Positions 51,275 to 55,715 of a stretch of 55,715 nucleotides of DNA are shown one piece after another (the stretch's first letter is position 1; each line of letters starts with the position of its first letter). The notes beneath the pieces are model-generated. The model saw nothing but the letters and a program-made list of their open reading frames with translations. It was not told the origin of the DNA and made no database searches. Source of the stretch: Bacteroidales bacterium (GTDB lineage: Bacteria; Bacteroidota; Bacteroidia; Bacteroidales; UBA10428); the NCBI GenBank assembly GCA_016929525.1, contig JAFGIP010000022.1, positions 1 to 55,715 of the forward strand. The letters are read 5' to 3'. The translations under genes were made by a program, and so were the position numbers.

Positions 51275-52039
51275 TCAATGATTAACCGCTAAACCTGCTA
51301 ATCTGGTCGCAAGTTTTCGTGGTAAATATTGAATTAGTGTTGTCTGTATTTTATTCATCATTCCCGGTACAGCTAACCTTTTTCCACTCATCAGCGCTTT
51401 GTATCCTGCTTTAGCAACATCTGAAGCTGACATTAAGGGAAAAAGTAATGACCTTTTCTTCTTATCGTATTGCTGAAAAGCGGTTTTTGTTCCTCCCGGG
51501 CAAAGTGCTGTAACTGATACGCCTGTACCCGAAAGTTCCTGTGCAACAGCTTCAGAAAAGCTAAGTACAAAACTTTTTACAGCGCAATAAACAGCATTAT
51601 AGGGTCCTGAAACAAATGAACCTGTTGATGCAATATTGAGTATTCCCCCCTTCCCGGTTTTTAACATATCGGGAATTAATAACTTGGTGAGTTTTGTATG
51701 AGTGATACACTGCAGCTGTATTAGTTTTTGCTCTTCTTTCCATGAAGTCTCGGTAAAATTGCCTTTTACATAGAATCCTGCGTTATTTATCAGATAGTCA
51801 ATCTTAATCGAATTATTATTAAGAACCTTAATGATCCTATCAACTGAATCCGGCTGACTTAAGTCTTCTGGAATTATCAGAACTTCAACTGAATAATTCT
51901 TTTTAAGATCAACAGATATTTGTTCCAGCTTATTTTTTTGCCTTGAAATAAGAATTAAATTATGCCCTTCTTCAGCGAATTTTTGTGATAATTCAAAGCC
52001 TATACCACTTGATGCACCTGTAATTAGCGAATAATTCAT
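51275..52039 (-). CDS. Short-chain dehydrogenase/reductase
   Basis: A 254-residue NAD(P)-dependent oxidoreductase of the classical SDR family. Visible are the cofactor motif TGASSGIG (7-14), Arg33 (favouring NADP), NNAG (85-88), catalytic Ser near 138, Tyr151 and Lys155 (YCAVK), and PGGTKTAF after the active site. The C-terminus (MNKIQTTLIQYLPRKLATRL) is basic and hydrophobic, as in SDRs acting on acyl or lipid substrates. It is first in the four-gene unit with two radical SAM proteins, suggesting it reduces a carbonyl made or used in that pathway. Confidence 0.9.
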   Translation of the reverse strand: MNYSLITGASSGIGFELSQKFAEEGHNLILISRQKNKLEQISVDLKKNYSVEVLIIPEDLSQPDSVDRIIKVLNNNSIKIDYLINNAGFYVKGNFTETSWKEEQKLIQLQCITHTKLTKLLIPDMLKTGKGGILNIASTGSFVSGPYNAVYCAVKSFVLSFSEAVAQELSGTGVSVTALCPGGTKTAFQQYDKKKRSLLFPLMSASDVAKAGYKALMSGKRLAVPGMMNKIQTTLIQYLPRKLATRLAGLAVNH

Positions 52040-52123
52040 GCATGACCCGGTTGAAGAGAATAAATTTACGAAAATCGATGTGAATTAAAAATGATGTTAT
52101 ATGTAACACGTCCTGGCAGGAAG

Positions 52124-53149
52124 TTAGTATTTTCTGCCAAACCTTGTTGAAAATGTTATTATGGGAAATAGTAAAAAAAAGTAGCTTTTCTCCTGTTCAA
52201 ACACCCACCCGGGATCATTGTAATTATCAGGAATATCTCCATGCTTAGCAAATATATAGATCAACCCGATCTGGCCGGCATTTCGCGGAAGTCTTTTCCC
52301 ACTATATCGGAAACCCAGCATACCTCCGAAGATGGTCTCTTTTTGGTAGAATGATTCTGATTCAATATAATGACCGGATTCATCCAAATGGTCGGCAGTT
52401 TGAACGAGGTTCCAAGAAAAAAAATAGTTTTCTGTTACAAAAACTGTGTTTTGAGATATTCTTTAACACGCTGAGATATTAATAATCGGTGAGTACGTTT
52501 CTCCAAATAAATCATTATCAATGGTAGCCCATAAACCCAATCCTGCGCTGAAGTTATTATCCGGAGTTCCACTGGTATAAAGCCCGTAAAACAGATTGCC
52601 GAAGAAAGGAATATCCGAATGTGGAAAGAATATCATCAGATCTCCAATTGCAAAGGCCGATTTATCATTAATAGTATGGGTAAATGTTGGCATTACATGG
52701 ATTGGAAAGAAGAAGGCACTGGTACCAAAACCCAAACTGAAATTATCTGACAGACCAATCTGAAGATCGTGTTCGAAAATATTGATATTGGTATAATAAA
52801 ATTCTCCTTCTTTAAGGTTAAAAGCCGAAGGAGCAAATATATACCTGTGACCATGCTGATAAGCGATCTCACCTTTTGTTATATAATCGATATAGGAGCT
52901 CCCAGGTTTAAAGATTACCCGGTTTCTGTCAATTTCATCTTGCTTGTATTCAATAATATCAACCCTATCAATATGCGTATGTACCCAACGACTGTTAACT
53001 AACATTTTAAAATAAATTTTCAACTCACCGATACTATCTGTATGACAGGCTATTGAGTCACCTTTGCTTGTTACAATAAGATCTTATTTTTGTGAAAACA
53101 GTGAGATGAAACATAAAAGAAATACGGCAGATAAAAAAATAATTTTCAT
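52124..53149 (-). pseudogene. Outer-membrane/exported protein gene broken by two in-frame TAA codons
   Basis: One continuous frame runs from an ATG at 53149 to the stop at 52124-52126 and is interrupted only by TAA at 53084-53086 and at 52463-52465. The first part encodes a complete signal peptide (MKIIFLSAVFLLCFISLFSQ). After the first TAA come DLIVTSKGDSIACHTDSIGE and barrel-like strands (DLQIGLSDNFSLGFGTSAFF, NNFSAGLGLWATIDNDLF). After the second TAA the sequence continues in frame with RISQNTVFVTENYFFSWNL and ends FPIITFSTRFGRKY. No frameshift is present. The intact form would be an exported protein of 341 residues with no known function. Loss appears recent; sequencing error is the alternative. 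Confidence 0.82.
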
Positions 53150-53265
53150 CGTAACAGGTTTTAGGTTAGGTCTTAATTGCAACAAGTTACGATATTAAAG
53201 AATTGTTGTCAAGTAAGCGCTACAAGTGGTTGCCGAATTACTGCTATGATCAGATCCGATTCAGA

Positions 53266-54165
53266 TTATTCCAGTACAATTTTGATATCCATAACACCTT
53301 CATATATTTCCAGAATAACTTCATCACCAATATTCCATGAAAAGGTGTAGGTTTTTTTCTCTTCCGGAAATAAACGCCGTGTCCGATAACTAAGCGGACC
53401 TTGTTCGTTGTCCGGCAGTTCGGCACCGTTTCTTATCAGGTGTCTTATAACTTTAGCCGGGCTGTCTGCATTATTCGAAAAACAGACTTTATAATTTGCA
53501 GTATTGTTAATCTTAAGATATAGTTTAGTCCCTATTTCAACGGATCCTTCAAAAGGAACATTAATTTCTTTTTTGATCCATGTTTCAGGTGGCGGCGGTT
53601 CAGGGATTATTGGTCGTAATTTTTCATCAACTTCTTTATAATCTTCAGGCACTGTAAAATATGCAGTATTAACATCCCAATCTGTAACGTTACTAAGATT
53701 CATATAAGTATCTGCTGACAGAAGATTTTCCATCTTAACCGGAAAATTTAGTTCCCCGGAATACCATACCCTGAGAATTTTCTGACCTTGTTGGATGGCT
53801 TCCTTAATGGTACATTCAAATCCTTCAATAGTCTCGGTCCCGGCTTCTGCTTCACCTCCGAATTTCACAAACCATTGGTATGATTGCACCGGATCATTCA
53901 TTCTGCTCATAGCGGCATCGCAGGTGGTTATGTGAACAAGCTTATCTTCGGGTAACATTATGTATGTTTTATTTTCTTCAGGTTTAACAATTATAATCCC
54001 TTTCTTGTCATCTTCTTCAAATTCATATCGGTAGTTGTTCAAATCTAAATAACCATCATAGTTCATTTCCTTCCCCATTATAACGTTAAGCATTTTTGCC
54101 TGAAATTGGCATAAAGCAACAACTGGCAAGAACATCACTATAAACAAATAGGCTTTTGCTTTCAT
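53266..54165 (-). CDS. Exported hypothetical protein (DUF4412-like N-terminal part)
   Basis: A 299-residue protein with signal peptide (AYLFIVMFLPVVALCQF). The N-terminal half alternates short strands (YDGYLDLNNYRYEFEEDDK, GIIIVKPEENKTYIMLPEDK) and GFECTIKEAIQQGQKILRVW, resembling DUF4412/LolA-like periplasmic proteins. A proline-rich hinge (about residues 190-198, PIIPEPPPPETW) leads to a separate C-terminal beta domain (NVPFEGSVEIGTKLYLKINN). Its function is unknown. It lies 58 bases downstream of the OmpA-family gene on the same strand, probably in one operon, which suggests a role in the cell envelope. Confidence 0.7.
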   Translation of the reverse strand: MKAKAYLFIVMFLPVVALCQFQAKMLNVIMGKEMNYDGYLDLNNYRYEFEEDDKKGIIIVKPEENKTYIMLPEDKLVHITTCDAAMSRMNDPVQSYQWFVKFGGEAEAGTETIEGFECTIKEAIQQGQKILRVWYSGELNFPVKMENLLSADTYMNLSNVTDWDVNTAYFTVPEDYKEVDEKLRPIIPEPPPPETWIKKEINVPFEGSVEIGTKLYLKINNTANYKVCFSNNADSPAKVIRHLIRNGAELPDNEQGPLSYRTRRLFPEEKKTYTFSWNIGDEVILEIYEGVMDIKIVLE

Positions 54166-54223
54166 TAGTTCACTTTTAATTTAACATGTGATTCTTACTG
54201 AATTAATCCCCTAAAACAAGTTT

Positions 54224-55495
54224 TTATATTTTAATGAATTCCACCCTGCGGTTGTTAGCTTTCCCCTCCGGGGTGCTGTTTGTGTCGACGGGGACAGTTT
54301 CGCCGAACCCTTTTGATTCTAACCGGTTACGCTCAATACCCATTTGTACAAGTATATTTACAACTGCTTCGGCACGTTCTTCAGATAATTTCATATTAAA
54401 ATCCTCATCCCCGTCACTATCGGTATGACCTTCAACACTGAATTTTATATCGGTGTGATCGTTCATCAGTTCAGTGATCTTATTTAATACTCCCATCGAT
54501 TCTGGTCTGATGGTTGATTTGCCTACATCGAAACGTATACCGTTAGAAACTATCTTTCCATCCTGCTGTAGTTTATCGTATAACTTAACTGCACCTTCCG
54601 CAATGCGAATATTTTTAATAAACCTGTTTATGCCTTTTACACCTGCAGTACCATATCCATCTATGCTAATTGTAATACCTGATGGATTAGCTTCTATATT
54701 TGGTATGTTGAGTATGCGAGAATCATCCAGATATACTTTCAGAGCCCTTCTGTTGAATGATATGGACACGTGTCTCCAAAAACTATTTTCATTATCGTAC
54801 TCATATCCTTTGCCAGGATATTTTCCTTTAAATTCATGACCACAATGCGCACCGTTAGGGATAATTCTTACGGGATCAAGTTTTATGTAGGATTGATTTT
54901 TTAAATCGTATAAGGTAACATAATAGCTGGGGTATTCATGCTTTTCAAAATAACAGTCGAATTCAACAGTAAATTTTTCAGGCAGGTAATCCTGATCACG
55001 ATTCTTAATATATGGAATGATTGAAGTACTTGCCGACCGGAAATAAATTACATTTTCTCCGTCTACTTCTGCATTTTCAGCAACTCCCTTTACTAGGTCC
55101 CAGCGTGATGGAAATTCACCGTTTTCTTCGCCTTGCAGGTTGTCTTCAAATATTACTTTATCACCAGGGATAAAATCATACCTGCTCCAGTTCAGTGCTG
55201 CAGCTCCCGAACCTTCTTCTTTTTTCTGGTCTGTTTCAGAAGTTGTGGTTTCGGAAGTAGTACTTTCTGTTTCCTTGCTTTCTTCAGTTTTTTCCTGTTC
55301 ACTTGATTTTTCAGATTCTGATTTGTCATCTTCAAACAGATTTTTTTCTATTTCATCCAGACCTTTATCAATCCCGTCATTTGCATGTCTCTCTGCCCGG
55401 TTCCTGATTTTTTTTGTAATATCAATCTGTGCATCAACATGAATAAAAAATGCGCAAGTACATATCAGAACAATAAGAATAATTATTTTTTTCAT
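54224..55495 (-). CDS. OmpA-family protein with lectin-like domain
   Basis: A 423-residue envelope protein with a signal peptide (IIILIVLICTCAFFIHVDAQ), a Lys/Glu/Ser/Thr-rich low-complexity linker (about 50-95) and a beta-sandwich region (about 110-300: VIFEDNLQGEENGEFPSRWD, FTVEFDCYFEKHEYPSYYV) resembling concanavalin-type or DUF1080-like domains. An OmpA C-terminal peptidoglycan-binding domain (about 310-423) follows, with FDVGKSTIRPESM, VEGHTDSDGDEDFNMKLSEE and NRRVEF; the diaminopimelate-contacting Asp and Arg positions are present. It probably links the outer membrane or surface to peptidoglycan. It is upstream of and likely co-transcribed with the exported hypothetical gene. Confidence 0.88.
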   Translation of the reverse strand: MKKIIILIVLICTCAFFIHVDAQIDITKKIRNRAERHANDGIDKGLDEIEKNLFEDDKSESEKSSEQEKTEESKETESTTSETTTSETDQKKEEGSGAAALNWSRYDFIPGDKVIFEDNLQGEENGEFPSRWDLVKGVAENAEVDGENVIYFRSASTSIIPYIKNRDQDYLPEKFTVEFDCYFEKHEYPSYYVTLYDLKNQSYIKLDPVRIIPNGAHCGHEFKGKYPGKGYEYDNENSFWRHVSISFNRRALKVYLDDSRILNIPNIEANPSGITISIDGYGTAGVKGINRFIKNIRIAEGAVKLYDKLQQDGKIVSNGIRFDVGKSTIRPESMGVLNKITELMNDHTDIKFSVEGHTDSDGDEDFNMKLSEERAEAVVNILVQMGIERNRLESKGFGETVPVDTNSTPEGKANNRRVEFIKI

Positions 55496-55715
55496 AACGT
55501 ATCTTGGTTGGTTTAAAATTAAAGTTAATAATTAGCAAGGAAAGAGGAAAATCCCCTCTCCTGTCCGGTATTTAAAAATGTTGCCAGCAAGTTATTGATT
55601 TAAGATAAGAATGTCAATAGTTTTTTAAATTTGGACATACCCCATTTTTTAACCAAATCCCAGACATAGCTGAGAATAGTTTATTTCCGATTTATAAATA
55701 AGTTTTCCCGGAAAC

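Noticed and set aside
1-55715. CRISPR arrays, insertion sequences, integrases and rRNA genes
   Set aside because: No regularly spaced repeats, transposase or integrase motifs or rRNA sequence were seen on either strand.

Overview
The window is AT-rich chromosomal DNA from a member of the Bacteroidota, most likely an environmental Bacteroidales/Marinilabiliales-type organism. The evidence is several proteins with C-terminal type IX secretion (T9SS type A) sorting domains, a DUF5686/carboxypeptidase-regulatory-domain outer-membrane protein, a long RecQ, a bifunctional nuclease with a UvrB/C motif, and promoter boxes of the Bacteroidota TTTG/TAnnTTTG type. I see no insertion sequence, prophage, CRISPR array or rRNA. 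The species cannot be fixed from the sequence.

Layout. 1-2 kb: the 3'-truncated gene of a T9SS-sorted tail-fibre-chaperone (S74) protein whose signal peptide is broken by a C7 homopolymer, a palindrome-rich gap, and tRNA-Lys(CTT). 2-7.6 kb: an overlapping pair (Ig-like repeat protein plus YfiR-like protein), serS, rpmA, rplU with a long Lys/Ala tail, and a bifunctional nuclease. 7.8-24.8 kb: a PAS-rich hybrid kinase, a glycosyltransferase, recQ, tatC, a DUF5686 protein, lptB, then a signalling island (membrane-anchored receiver, REC-HK, and REC-PAS-HK with degenerate receivers) and a beta-propeller protein. 24.9-28.5 kb: tRNA-Leu(TAG), tig, clpP, clpX (protein folding and quality control).

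28.5-36.2 kb: a complete tryptophan operon trpE-G-[methyltransferase]-D-C-F-B-A. It is preceded by a leader that encodes a 19-residue peptide with four consecutive Trp codons and can fold into mutually exclusive antiterminator and terminator structures. This is a ribosome-mediated attenuator and is the clearest regulatory system in the window. A SAM-dependent methyltransferase of unknown role sits inside the operon.

36.3-47.4 kb: an LpxR-like lipid A deacylase, a T9SS beta-propeller protein, a lipoprotein with a low-complexity tail, a porin-like outer-membrane protein downstream of pstSCAB (no phoU), a NarL-type two-component pair, and a TfoX-N protein. 47.7-55.7 kb: a T9SS-sorted cupredoxin; a tight four-gene unit of SDR, radical SAM, unknown exported protein and HemW-like radical SAM, which is a candidate uncharacterised pathway; a membrane-protein pseudogene carrying two in-frame TAA codons; an exported hypothetical protein; and an OmpA-family protein.

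The most interesting items are the trp attenuator, the methyltransferase embedded in the trp operon, the radical-SAM/SDR unit, the signalling island with anchored and pseudo-receiver domains, and two genes interrupted by point lesions.
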